DNA of 64,000 nt. Origin: Sternotherus odoratus. Its lineage: Eukaryota > Chordata > Testudines > Kinosternidae. Where the stretch lies: the NCBI GenBank assembly GCA_032164245.1, contig JAVMKO010000003.1, forward strand, positions 3,916,651-3,980,650. Direction: 5' to 3'. The first letter of the stretch is position 1. Each line of letters begins with the position of its first letter. Shown in pieces: positions 22,096 to 32,851 of this stretch. The notes beneath the pieces are model-generated. The model saw only the letters and a program-made list of their open reading frames with translations. It did not search any database and had not been told where the DNA came from. The position numbers were made by a program, and so were the translations under genes.

Positions 22096-23314
22096 GTTAG
22101 GGTTATTACTGATCACCGGGATTGAGGAAAGCCCGTCAGCTGTAGAGTTGTAGGACCCTTACCAGTGGTTTTTGCTTTTTTGAGCACTTAAAGTATGATG
22201 AGTTCAAATAAACTGGAAACAAATGCAAATGAACTGTGTGTTCTCTGTTGGCTTGACCAATTCTGTAGAAGTATGATCGGAATTTGTGCCTGGAGTTGTT
22301 TGTATCTGGACCTAGTGAAAATAGGTACAAGGCCTTTCAGTGGGGTTGTATCAGCATAGACCCGCCCCCCCACCTCTGTGATCAGCGTAGCAGAGTGTGT
22401 AGCTTGGGGCAGAACAACTCCAGAAGTTCCTCTCCCCCGGGGCCTTCCCGGGAGATTATAGACCTGATGACTTTTTCCAAAACAGCCAAGCAAGTTTTAA
22501 TGAAGAGGAGTTAGAATGTGTCTCCCCAGAGGCGACTGAAAGGCTATAAGGTCCAGCCCAGAAAACAGAGAGTGCACCGGTGTGGCCTGTGTCACAGGAG
22601 TGGCTTTCTCCTGTCTGTGCTTGTTAATGGGATGCTGCCCCGGTACAAGTAATGGCCAAGGCGATTAGTGGTGGAGACACCTTACAGTAGCGGTCTGACT
22701 GTTTTTTCAAAGGGTTCAGCATTTCTGAAAATCAGGCCCCTTGAAGGTGTTTTGAGTTGGGTGCCCAAACTCACTGCTTCCTGTTTGAGAGGGAGGCCAG
22801 ACTATGTCCGTGGTAACTCAGCTCCCTGGCTGAGTGACTAACCAGATCCTGGCCCAAATGCAGTGAGGCTGAAGCTTGTTATAGGGAAGGGGGATGGTGT
22901 GTGTGTGGGTGTGTTTGAGAGACTTGCTCTGCTCCCAGTGGCAGGCTAGGGAGAGAGCTTTAGTGGTGTGTTTTGAAGGGCAGGGTAGGGGTTGAGGAGG
23001 CCACAGAGGAAGGGCCGGGCCTTTGATTGGAGGGGAAGGAAACAGCAGGGTTTGTACATGATGTGAGGGGCCTAGGTGTGAGTGGCGGATGAGAGGAGAA
23101 GTAGAAGACTGACGGGTTAAGACCAGAAGGGACCAGTGTGATGATCTGAGGAACACAGTCCAGCCATTTGAGGCCCTGCGCAGCAGGAAGGAGCAACTTG
23201 GAAAAGGCACCAGAACAAACCTGCGTTTGTACAGCACCTAACGCAACAGAGTCCTGGTTCGTAGCTGGAGCTCTTAGGCACGACAGGAACACAGATAATA
23301 GTACTTGTACAAAA
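22096..23314. other. Intronic stretch, nothing recognised
   Basis: Anonymous sequence with a short GT-rich tract near 22895-22912 and an L2-type tail scrap ('gtttgtacagcacctaacgc') at 23226. Confidence 0.4.
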
Positions 23315-23580
23315 AGTAAGAGCATTAGAATGGCCATACAGGGTCAGACCATAGGTCCATCTAGCCCAGTGTCCTGTCTTCTAACAGTGGCCATACCAAG
23401 TGCTTCAGAGGGAATAAACAGGACAGGGCAGTTATCTAGTGATCCATCGCCTGTCGTCCAGTCCAAGCTTCCGGCAGTCAGAGGTTTGGAGACTCCCAGA
23501 GCATGGGGTTGCATCCCTGACCATCTTGGCTAACAGCCATTGATGGATGGATGTTCCATGAAGTACCACGTCGTCCCAGA
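23315..23580 (-). mobile_element. CR1 3' end fragment, antisense
   Basis: 'agaatggccatacagggtca', 'ccatctagcccagtgtcctg', 'agtgatccatcgcctgtcgt' and 'ccatcttggctaacagccat' match the 3' end seen at 16120-16360. It ends shortly after the 'gccattgatgga' block. Confidence 0.8.
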
Positions 23581-24416
23581 ACAGAGGTTTTGCAGATTTG
23601 CTTTCAATGGCCCTCACTCCAACCTTGGGCTGCTGAGTTTTGAACGGGTGGTTCCGAGGGGCCTAGGAATTTTAAACCTGATACTTAACGAGGTAAGCCA
23701 TCCCCTTCATCTTACACAGCACTAACAGGCCTTGCTTTCATTACTCCTAAATCATCGTCATCATTTGTTTATCCAGCACTGTGAATGTGCATGACACTTT
23801 AGAGGAGGAAAAGACACCACCCCTCCCTGAGCGAAGGCAATTAATCTAACCGAGCACATGGTATGACGAGGAGAGGGTAAGGGTGAACATAATAAAAAGA
23901 TCACGTTGCTGCCGCTAGTGTTATTGATCATTTACTTAACATCTATATATAGCAGAGCACGTCCGTGCTGTCACTTCAAAACCCTGCTAAAGAAGTTACC
24001 ATGGTTCAGATTGACAGTGTGATGTGTCTGTCCGACAGGCTCTAAAAATATGAACCTTGCTGAGCAGGGAGGGGGAATCACATCCGGTAGCATGGATGAG
24101 CTCCCCTATTCTTGCCAGAGGTAGGACTACCACTACCACTACATAGTACTGGAGCAAGCCTATGGGCTGCTGACTCTTTGCCCCTCTCCACATGGTATAG
24201 GATCCTAATGAACTGCTTAGTGTATGTGTCTTCCTTCCTTTTACCAAATAGAGCCAGAGCTGTTCAACTGTGTATCATAGGCCCTCTACTGTTAGTGATA
24301 ACAAGGAGGTTCTCCCTTAATTCAGGGTGCAATGCGGGAGGAGCTGAGATCTTGTTGCGCTGTGACCATGAAGTTGTGACTGATCATACTGTGCAGCACA
24401 GGAAGAGCCGGGAAGT
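23581..24416. other. Intronic stretch, nothing recognised
   Basis: Anonymous sequence; no named repeat or gene. Confidence 0.35.
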
Positions 24417-24460
24417 CCTGGGGCAGTCTGGATTTATTCCTGGGGCAGTCTGGATTTATT
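24417..24460. repeat. 22-bp direct tandem duplication
   Basis: CCTGGGGCAGTCTGGATTTA plus two more bases is repeated twice head to tail with a 22-bp offset, at the 5' edge of the CR1 fragment. Confidence 0.92.
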
Positions 24461-24835
24461 ACAGAATCGATCTGTGGAATGTTCAATGACCTTGAAAGGT
24501 GGCCATGTCAAAACTGGTAAACAGAAATTCTTTCCTACACAATGTGGATTTAGACTGTGGAACTCATGGCCACATGAAGTTGTTGAAACCATGAATAAGA
24601 GGCAAAGAGGGTAGCAAGATTATCCAGAGTTATAATGGTAAATACCAAGAAATAAGAATTTAAGAGGGATATTAAGCCTCGTGTCAGGACTATTGTAGGT
24701 TAGGATGAGATGGTATGTGGGGTTTATTACTCCTGCCTCTGAAGCAGCTAGTGCTGGCCACTGCTGGAGACAGGACATTGAGTTAGATGGACCTGGGGTC
24801 TGATCCAGTCTGACAGTTCCTATGTTCCAACAGGC
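24461..24835 (+). mobile_element. CR1 3' fragment, sense
   Basis: Contains 'cctacacaatgtggatttag', 'gactgtggaactcatggcca', 'ttatccagagttataatggt' and the terminal 'gacctggggtctgatccagt ... cagttcctatgttcc' phrase of this CR1 3' end. It ends about 230 bp before the ADCY3 exon at 25065. Confidence 0.75.
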
Positions 24836-25050
24836 ACCTGTTCGGGCTAATTCAGGGGGGGGTCGTGGTGGTTATTCCTTTCTCTGAAACATTTGCAGCC
24901 GCCCGCTTTGGGAGGCATGATTCTGGGATGCATGGACCATGGTGATGTCCATGTGGCAGCTCTGGTGGTGGTGAGTGCGGACAGCAATGTCCCTGTCTCC
25001 TCTCCCAAGCTCCCTCTTGTCTTTCCCTTCTGCACTGATGACGTCCCCTT

Positions 25051-25064
25051 TTCTCTCTCTCTAG
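25051..25064 (+). other. Splice acceptor of ADCY3 second coding exon
   Basis: TTCTCTCTCTCTAG is a strong uninterrupted pyrimidine tract ending in AG directly before the ATC codon for residue 226. Confidence 0.94.
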
Positions 25065-25214
25065 ATCCTGTCCAATGTTGCCATCTACCTGTGCACCATT
25101 ACCGTGGGTATCATGTCCTATTACATGGCAGATCGCAAGCACCGCAAGGCCTTCCTGGAAGCCCGGCAGTCTCTGGAGGTCAAGCTGAACCTGGAGGAAC
25201 AAAGCCAGCAGCAG
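25065..25214 (+). CDS. ADCY3: ADCY3 second coding exon: adenylyl cyclase type 3, residues 226-275
   Basis: A 150-bp exon encoding 50 residues in phase with the exon at 1443-2117. Residues about 226-245 ([20 protein letters not shown]) form the sixth helix of the first membrane bundle. [20 protein letters not shown] then starts the cytosolic segment leading to the C1a cyclase domain, a strongly conserved AC3 stretch that forms part of the helical signalling linker. The exon ends LEEQSQQQ with CAG before GTAAGA. The reading frame is intact. The next residues in AC3 orthologues begin the conserved region entering C1a, and I could not find their exon downstream. The protein is therefore represented here by 275 of roughly 1,150 residues. 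Confidence 0.97.
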
Positions 25215-25220
25215 GTAAGA
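25215..25220 (+). other. Splice donor of ADCY3 second coding exon
   Basis: CAG|GTAAGA fits the U2-type consensus and leaves the reading frame in phase 0. Confidence 0.93.
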
Positions 25221-25544
25221 GCAGATCTGTGATTAGCTGCCAGATGCTTGTCTCTTCCTGCCAGAGAGCATGTCGCTGGCCTGTCCTCTCGCATGGCAGG
25301 GAGGGAGATGTGGGAAACTTATTGAGGACGGAGGAAAGCTGTTGCACTCTGGGGTTGTCACTGTCAGCTCCCCAGATTCCCCCAGTATCCTCTGCTGTTG
25401 CCGGTGGAAAGTGTTCGCAGTGGGACCTTGCCCTACATGATGGATGCTGTGACTGGAGCGTGGGAACTTTCTGCTTTCAGTGCTGCCGGTCAGCTCCAAG
25501 GTGCCTCAGCTGAGTTGTGTGTGGGGAGCCTCGGGCTGAGGGCG

Positions 25545-25685
25545 TGCGCTCTTTGGTGCAGGGACCCTCCTCGTTTTCTGTGCGTGGACAGCACCTAGCG
25601 CAGAGAGGCCACGATGCATGACTGGGGTTCCTGGGTGCTCCTGCGAGATGAATAGTAAATAACAATAAAAGGAGAAGACTGAGGG
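25545..25685 (+). repeat. L2/MIR-type 3' tail
   Basis: 'tctttggtgcagggaccctc', 'ggacagcacctagcgcagag', 'gactggggttcctgggtgct' and 'aataaaa' follow the recurrent tail pattern of this repeat class. Confidence 0.55.
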
Positions 25686-26204
25686 GCACTGGCAGAGCGA
25701 GGATGGGAGAAGGCTGGGGCTGGATTACTAGTGGGGGGCTGCAGGTGAGGATCAAGGTGCATTTGAGGACAAGTGCACGAAGCCCAGTGCAGAAGCCAAA
25801 CGATGAGGAATTTGACCTCTAAAGAATGGCTGGGCTGGGCAGAGGAAGTCGATTCTCCTCCCCCCCCCCCCCATCCCCAGGCTAATGTGAGTGTTTTGTG
25901 GGGGTGGCTAATGGGAGCTGTGGTAACGGAGCTGAGATCTAGGTCACTCTCCTGGCTTTGTGCTCTGCCTTGCTGGTCCTACTGCGGTACCCATGACTTT
26001 AATGTGGCTGAGCGAGCCTCTGCCTGTGTGTCTCCGAGACCTGGCTTTTGGATGTGTACATCCAGTGAAGAGCCCCCCCGGTTCTTATTCTGCCTCCTTC
26101 TCTAAAATGAAACACATCCGCTGTTTGCGTTCTAGTCCAAGGACTGAATTCATGCACCGAGAGCAGAGGGCAGTCAGGAGAACCTGGAGTGTGTTCGGGA
26201 GACA
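25686..26204. other. Intronic stretch, nothing recognised
   Basis: Anonymous, with a C run at 25859-25872. Confidence 0.4.
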
Positions 26205-26420
26205 GTGTTGCCTAGTGGGTAGAATGCTGCACTGGGACTTGGAGACCTGAGGTCTATTCCCAGTCCTGCCACTGAACTGTTGGGTGTCCTTGAGCAAGTC
26301 ACTGCGCCCCTTTGCACCTCAGTTTCCCCATCTCTGAAATGGGGATAATGATCCCAACATTCTTTCTAAAGCAGTTTGAGACCTACTGATGAAAAGTGCT
26401 ATGAAAGAGCCAGGTGGCAT
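26205..26420 (+). repeat. MIR-like SINE, forward, nearly full length
   Basis: tRNA-like head ('tgttgcctagtgggtagaat'), 'ctattcccagtcctgccact', 'cttgagcaagtcactgcgcc', 'cctcagtttccccatctctg', 'aaatggggataatgatccc' and a 'gatgaaaagtgctatgaaag' tail are all in order. Confidence 0.8.
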
Positions 26421-27044
26421 CTATTTATTTATGGTTATTTTTAGGCCTTTTGTCCTCTGGGATTTTACCCACTATGCCCTGGTAGCTGCAGCAGTGCAAA
26501 GCTCCAGGGTAGACATGATTTGCACCAGAGTGAATCCTGTCTGCTTTAGGGGTTTGTGCCGGTAGCTAGAGTCCCAGTGTAGCCACGGCCTCATTTTGGC
26601 AGGGCTGATCATTTTATTCTGCATGACCTCTGATGAGTCACTGGGTCCCCTTCTGCCTCTCCTCCACCCAGCTGGAATATTGGATATAAACGGAGAGCAG
26701 AAAATCTCATCTCCCTGAGAACTAGATGCTGCGATAAGTGCACTCCGCTTTCCTGGGTAATTATTAATCACACCCCCGAGCCACGTGATATAAACCACAT
26801 GGATCTGATGTTCCAGGAGTGGCTGGGAACAGCTCTGGGAAGACACAGCTGCCTGCTTGTTCCGTCACATTGCAAAACCTTTAGCCATGCAGACGGCAAA
26901 TGTCAGGCGGGCGTGTTTCCCAGGCCGCCCGCTGAATGGGTGCTCTGTCCTGTTCCCATTTCAAAGGCTCCGGCTTGCCGTTCCCAGAGGAAACAGTGGT
27001 TTGGGGAATGGGATTCAGGATGGAGCAGGAGATGCGAACGGAGG

Positions 27045-27620
27045 TTAAAGAGGCTCTAGATTTCCGACAGAGGCCAGCATTCAGAGCAAAAGCCGACATC
27101 TAACTACGGGGGTTCGGAAGAAATTTTACCTGAGGGCAGGTTATCCCATATCTGTTGACTACAGGGATTCTAGCCTCTTCCTCTGCGGCAGCTTGTGCTG
27201 GCCACTGATGGAGACTGAACACTGCCCTAGATGAGGGCCTAAAGACGGGAGGGTTGCCAGGGGTCGCAGATCCAGGGGGAAAAACATAATTAACGAAGGA
27301 GCTGGGTCGCACTTCAAGCACCGCTCTCGGGTTAGGATAGACCAGACCTGCACAACATGCGGCCCACACGGGCTCATTGTGCGGCCCGCGGGGGATGAGT
27401 AGGGGCAGAGCAAGCCAAGCAGGGGGGTGGAGGGAAGTGGATGGGGGAGGGGCTTTTCGGCCCGCAGCTGGTTTTTTGCAGTAATATGGCCCTCGCTGCT
27501 TTCCGAGTTGTGCAGTTCTGTGATAGACCCCTCCGGCCAACCCACTTTTTTCAGACCACTTTAAGCACGGACTGGATGGATCCTGGGTCTGATCCAGTCT
27601 AGCTGTTCCTGTGCTCAAAC
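27045..27620 (+). mobile_element. CR1 3' fragment, sense, interrupted
   Basis: 'gagggcaggttatcccatat', 'ctagcctcttcctctgcggc', 'cttgtgctggccactgatgg' and, after an interruption of about 330 bp, 'ggatcctgggtctgatccag ... ctgttcctgtgctc' belong to one CR1 3' end. The interruption contains the hAT at 27343-27520. Confidence 0.7.
27343..27520. mobile_element. Short hAT-type MITE (178 bp)
   Basis: Ends CAGACCTGCACAAC and GTTGTGCAGTTCTG are inverted with one mismatch. Flanks GGATAGAC (27335-27342) and TGATAGAC (27521-27528) form an 8-bp target duplication with one difference. The interior has 'atgcggcccac' and 'gtgcggcccgcggggg', typical of 'gcggccc' hAT MITEs. Confidence 0.85.
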
Positions 27621-27689
27621 CCTGATACTCTCCCACCGGACCCTGAGCTTGGTGGGTCCTTCCGAGTCCCGCACACCACGGAGCAGTTG

Positions 27690-27880
27690 GCTAGTCTAGA
27701 GTAGCTCACACTTCTCCAGCACCTTGCATCTGAGCGCATTACAAACTAAGTTAAACCCTGCAGCCCCCTTTGGGGAGGTATCGTTATCCCCATCTTACAG
27801 GTGGGGAAACTGAGGCACAGAGCTGGCCAAGTGGCTTGCCCCAGATCATGCCACAAGTCACTGGCAGAGCTCAGAAGGGG
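27690..27880 (-). repeat. MIR-like SINE, reverse orientation
   Basis: 'ttgcatctgagcgcattaca', 'gttatccccatcttacaggt', 'ggggaaactgaggcacagag' and 'aagtggcttgccccagatca' give a clear reverse MIR. Confidence 0.8.
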
Positions 27881-29255
27881 GCCTACAGGCCTGATTCTTC
27901 CTTTGCTGTCAATTGGGAACAGCTCCCTAGATGTTCGTGGAGTGACACTAACATAAACAGGTGTGTGAGGCTGTGAGCTCCCAGCCCTTTGTGTGTAGTT
28001 ACAGCTGTGTCTATTCACCGAAGAGCTGTTAGCGGAGAGCTGGCATTTCACTGACAGGAACCTGGTTAAAAGCCGTGCTTCCTCTTGCCTGCCTCCAATT
28101 ATGAGCTGAGCTAATTTTAGCACCTTATCTAGGGCCTGTCTCCCGCTCTCTTTCCCCGTCCTGTTATCTCTCCAATGCGCTGCCAGCAATCTGCTCCCAG
28201 GAGCGACAGAGGAACGCACCCATTCAGGTCACTGGCTGGGTGACAGAACCGTGCCAGCAGCCTTCAGCTTGATCAAGGACTCTGAGCAAAGCCGTCACGT
28301 CTGCCCTAGTCCCCCAGGGCGAGGGTAGGGCGGTGGGGCAGGGAGCGGTCCACTGGCTGCACTGCCTGGATAGTCTGTGGCCTGTTTCCAGGAGGAATCT
28401 CGGGGTTTATTGCATGGGGGAAGCATCTTCTGGCACAAAGTGGCCATCAAACCAGAGGGATCTCTGGTTGGTGTCATAGGTAGCTTTGCACCTCTCCTAC
28501 CTCCCCGTCCCAGCCATCGTGGTGAGGGGTGTGGCTAAGCAAAAAGGGGGGTGAAAGGCATGCCAGAGCTCTCCAGGAATTCCCCAGCTGGCATCATGAC
28601 TCTTGAGGTGATGACCATCCGTCCCTAGGCTTGAGGTCTTACAGGCGCAATCCCTGCTGCTGATAGTTGTGCCTGTTTGTATGCGGCCAGGGTGACTCTC
28701 TGAGGTCCATTGGCCCAAACCTTTGCTGCCTCTGCATCACAAGAGAAAAGGGGGAAGCCAACAGAAATAGGCTCAAAGAATCTGCAGGAGTTTTTTTATG
28801 CCATACTCTTCCCTGTCTCTGCTCCCTTTTTTTGCCATTGGGTTCTTTTCTCCTGAGTGGAATGAGAAGTGACCCCAATCATGCTGGTCTTTGAATCAAA
28901 CTATTGAACCTGAGATGTCTGAGCTGCAAAATAAGTTGCAGGCATTGACCCGTCTCTAATAAACAGCATTGGTTAGTGTTTGCAGAGACCTGTTGTTATG
29001 AGTCACTTTCCTTCCAGGTCTCTTTCAGTTCAGTTGTCCCTTTCTTTCCTTCCTTTCATCCTCTCCATTTCCCTCTGGCTTCCCTCCCTATCGGTATTTC
29101 TCTTTCTCTCTTTTCATTGTCTCTCTGCCTTGAATGGTTCCTCACTACTTGCCTATCGGGAGTACACCACATGTTCCCTAGAAGTGACTCTCTAAGACAT
29201 TAGAAAAGACCAGCACTAATGCTGGACGCTCCATATATAAATACTGGAACCAGCA
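27881..29255. other. Intronic stretch, nothing recognised
   Basis: Anonymous sequence with C/T-rich tract at about 29035-29135. No named repeat or gene. Confidence 0.4.
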
Positions 29256-30160
29256 CATAGAATCATAGAATATCAGGGTTGGAAGGGACCTCTGGAGATA
29301 TCTAGTCCAACCCCCTGCTCAAAGCAGGACCAATCCCCAACTAAATCATCCCAGCCAGGGCTTTATCAAGCCTGATCTTAAAACCCTCTAAGGAAGGTGA
29401 GATTCTCACCTCTAAGGAAGGTGAGATTACCTCCCTAGGTAACCCATTCCAGTGCTTCACCACCCTCCTAGTGAAAACGTTTTTCCTAATATCTAATCTA
29501 AACCTTCCCAACTGCAACTTGAGACCATTACTCCTTGTTCGGTCTTTGCTACCACTGAGAACAGTCTAGATCCCTCCTCTTTGGAACCCCCTTTCAGGTA
29601 GTTGAAAGCAGCTATCAAATCCCCCCTCAGTCTTCTCTTCTGTAGACTAAATAATCCCAGTTCTCTCAGCCTCTCCTCATAAGTCATGCACTCCAGGCCC
29701 CATATCATTTTTGTTGCTCTTCTCTGGACTCTTTCCAATTTTTCCATCCTTCTTGTAGTGTGGGCCCCAAAACTGGACACAGTACTCCAGATGAGGCCTC
29801 ACCAATGTCGAATAGAGGGGAACGATCACGTCCCTCGATCTGCTGGCAATGCCCCGACTTATACAACCCAAAATGCCATTAGCCTTCTTGGCAACAAGGG
29901 CACACTGTTGACTCATATCCAGCTTCTCATCCACTGTAACCCCTAGGTCCTTTTCTGCAGAACTGCTGCCCAGCCATTCGGTCCCTAGTCCGTAGCAGTG
30001 CATGGGATTCTTCCATCCTAAGTGCAGGACTCTGCACTTCTCCTTGTTGAACCTCATCAAATTTCTTTTGGCCCAGTCCTCTAATTTGTCTAGGTCCCTC
30101 TGTATCCTATCCCTACCCTATCCTATCCAGTGTATCTACCACTCCTCCCAGTTTAGTGTC
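29256..30160 (-). mobile_element. CR1 LINE, antisense, 5'-truncated
   Basis: The element's 3' end is at the left with the CATAGAAT octamer repeats and 'atatcagggttggaagggac'. The minus strand encodes the RT C-terminal region in broken frames at 29677-30060 ([16 protein letters not shown]..., [17 protein letters not shown]) and 29493-29780 ([15 protein letters not shown]...). It is truncated at about 30160. A 24-bp tandem duplication lies at 29385-29432. It is closely related to the copies at 35333 and 38825. Confidence 0.93.
29385..29432. repeat. 24-bp direct tandem duplication inside CR1
   Basis: CCTCTAAGGAAGGTGAGATT plus four bases occurs twice with a 24-bp offset. The CR1 copy at 35333 has only one unit at this place, so the duplication arose in this copy. 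Confidence 0.92.
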
Positions 30161-30273
30161 AATGCCTCGGTCCATCATCCGTTCTGTCCTGGAACTGGCA
30201 TTTTGTTCAGGTGAGCATCTTTAGGTTCAAATGTCAGCCATAAACTCCTTACATACCACTGTGATTGGTGTTT

Positions 30274-30572
30274 GGGGCCAAGTCTACACTACCCACTGGA
30301 TCAGAGGGTAAGGATTGATCTATCAGGGATTGATTTATCACATCTGGTGTAGATGCGATAGTGTAGACATGATAAATCAATCCCGTCGACTCTGGAACTC
30401 CACCGCTGCAGGAGGTGGAAGTGGAATTGATGGGGGAGCGGCAGCGGTTGACTCACCATCCTCAGGACACCCAGGTAAGTCAACCTAAGATACGTCAACT
30501 TCAGTTACGCTATTCGTGTAGCTGAAGTTTTGTATCTTAGGTCAACTCTCCCCCACGGTGTAGACATGGCCT
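30274..30572. mobile_element. DNA transposon of the 'gtctacactac...gtgtagac' family
   Basis: Left 'ggggccaagtctacactacc' and right 'ggtgtagacatggcctg' are imperfect inverted repeats. The interior shares 'tcgactctggaactccaccg'-like and 'gctattcgtgtagctgaag' blocks with the copy at 13749-13986 and is more complete. No ORF of transposase type. Confidence 0.75.
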
Positions 30573-31390
30573 GAGAAATATAGGGTTAGCTCCCGTAAAG
30601 AAGCAGCTATTGTGTATGTGTAACCGCTACCCACTACTGGATTGAATCAGAACTATTCAGCTGTGTGTGATAGGCCCAATACTGCCGTCTGCTCTGGGTC
30701 TCTTTTGGCTCAAGTGGCAGGGGCCTGTGTTTTGGAGCAGGAATTCTGTTCCTCCTCTTGATGTTAAGTTCTCAATGGGTCATAGTCCACAGCATAGTGT
30801 TGTCTGGGACGTCCTGCGTGCTTGAGACTTTTGTTGTGGTTGACTGGATTCCTTTTTCTTCAAAAGGGTCAGGAGCAGCCCCCCTTTCCTCCAGTGCCTT
30901 AGGGACAGAGGCAGATCTCTGATAACAATGTCTTTTGTGATAGGTTAAGCATGATGCAAAAAGGGCAGATCATTCCTGGAACCAGCTCTGCTGTTATTCT
31001 TGGTAATATATAGATATTTCATGACTCGTTTTGAAAGCATTTGAAAAAATTCATGCAAGCTTCTCCAGCCCACAACAATAATGGAGCATACAGGGTGGAA
31101 GTTTAAATGCACAGATGTCGGGGAGAACTGGAAAGGGAAGGGTCCCACAGCAACATACATTCAGTCATGCCACGCAGCTGTGAGCGGGTAGAGAGTATCA
31201 GGGGATGGGATGAAGCAAATGCCAATTTAGCTTGCATATCTGGGGGGGAAGTGTCTTAACAGGGATTACAAGGAATGATCGGTCCCCAGGGGAATAGAGA
31301 AAAGACCCAGGACTTGAGACATTTTAAATCTGAATGGGACAAAACACTGGGAAATAGACTGTAAGGAACAGTCTTGCACTGATTTGGGTA
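30573..31390. other. Intronic stretch, nothing recognised
   Basis: Anonymous sequence; no named repeat or gene. Confidence 0.4.
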
Positions 31391-31398
31391 GACTAAAT

Positions 31399-31835
31399 CA
31401 GTGGTTCTTAACCAGGGGTACTCGTACGCCTGGGGATATGCAGAGGTCTTCCAGCGGGTACATCAACTCATCTAGATATTTGCCTAGTTTTACAACAGGC
31501 TACATAAAGAGCACTAATGAAGTTAAGTTCAAACTAAAATGTCCTACAGATAGTGACTTGTTTATAGTGCTCTATGTATTATACACTGAAATGTAAGTAC
31601 AATATTTATATTCCAACTGATTTATTTTATATGTACTGTATATGATAAAAATGAGAAAGTCAGCAATTTGTCAGTAAGAGTGCGCTGTGACACTTTTGTC
31701 TTTTTAAGTCTGATTTTGTAAGCAAGTAGCTTTTAACTGAGGTGAAAACGGGGGTGAGTGGGGGGGGGGGGAGTATTTAAGACTAATCAGACTCCTGAAA
31801 AGGGTGCAGTAGTCTGGAAATATTGAGAGCCACTG
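31399..31835. mobile_element. hAT-type MITE (437 bp), 'ggggtactcgtacgcc' family copy 1
   Basis: Begins CAGTGGTTCTTAACC and ends GAGAGCCACTG. Exact 8-bp target repeats GACTAAAT flank it (31391-31398 and 31836-31843). Interior landmarks 'agatatttgcctagttttac' and 'acactgaaatgtaagtacaa' recur in the copy at 54132. It includes a G run at 31760-31772. No ORF. Confidence 0.93.
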
Positions 31836-31843
31836 GACTAAAT

Positions 31844-32851
31844 GGTCAAATAGGTTTCTATCATTTCTAATAGGCCAAATTATGCCCTGACTTTAAAACA
31901 GGTATGAAGTAGAGAACAGAGCCACTGATTTCAATGCAGATACTCCAGATTTATACCCAATTAACTGAATTTAACCCTTGATCCTGCACCATTAAAGTAA
32001 ATGGGAACTTTGCCACTGACTTCAGTTAGCACAAGATCAAGACCTGTGTCCTGTAATCATTGTTAAATGTACACAGTGGGCCAAATTCTTGCATGGGGAG
32101 AGTTCCAGGTGCCTCTAGTGTAACCAAGGGCCTGCTCCAAATCTTTTAAAATGAATTTGAGTCTTTCAATTGATTTCAATGGGTTTGGGGAGCAGATCCT
32201 GAGAGCCTGGTGGGGCCCAGTACATGTGGCATGGCTGAGTTAACGTTGGGGAACTTGTATGGTGAATGGCCTGTTTTTAAGTTGAATGCTGCAGGGTGTC
32301 TGTGTGACTGTTGAGTATGGACAGCAAACCTGACCTTGCTATTGCATGCTTTGCTAGCTGTCATTTGGACAGGAGCAGAGCTTCTGTTTCACCCCACCAG
32401 AGTTGGCTGCATTTCGGTGATAGAGGGGTAAGTGAGCTGAATGAACTGTGTGTCAGATTTTGAACTGCTTTGGCCTCATCAGACTGAAAGGCAATATATA
32501 AATTAGGATGACGCTCCTGCAGGTTCTGAGGTGGACATGGGGAGAGTAAGAAGGTAGACATCTTGGGGCGTGCCATCTGAATGAGCCCGGCCAGGGGGAG
32601 CTGGAGGGGAAGATCAGGTTAAGAGATGTTAAGGCCAGAAGGGTGTAGCCTTCTGCAGACCACAGGCTAGAGAGCATCACCCAGTCATTCCTGGCCCAAG
32701 CCCAGCATTTCTTGTTGAGCTCGAGCTTTCACCTGATGGCGAATCCACCAGAATGGGAGCCCGTGGGCGGGAATTCCCTGACTTTTGGAAAGTTTGCCAT
32801 TCCCATAGGCAGCGTGCAAGCCAAATGCCGTCCCCTAAAGCAGCTCAGACC
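31844..32851. other. Intronic stretch, little recognised
   Basis: Segment 31880-32040 ('ctgatttcaatgcagatac', 'ttacacccaatt'-like) resembles an old unnamed sauropsid repeat also hinted at near 5500 and 51170. The rest is anonymous. Confidence 0.35.

Larger units (their letters stand above)
2118..25064 (+). other. ADCY3 intron between residues 225 and 226 (22,947 bp)
   Basis: Bounded by a GTAAGG donor and a CTCTCTCTCTAG acceptor. It is filled mainly with old MIR, L2 and CR1 pieces and non-autonomous DNA transposons, listed separately. No additional ADCY3 exon and no other gene was recognised inside it. Confidence 0.9.
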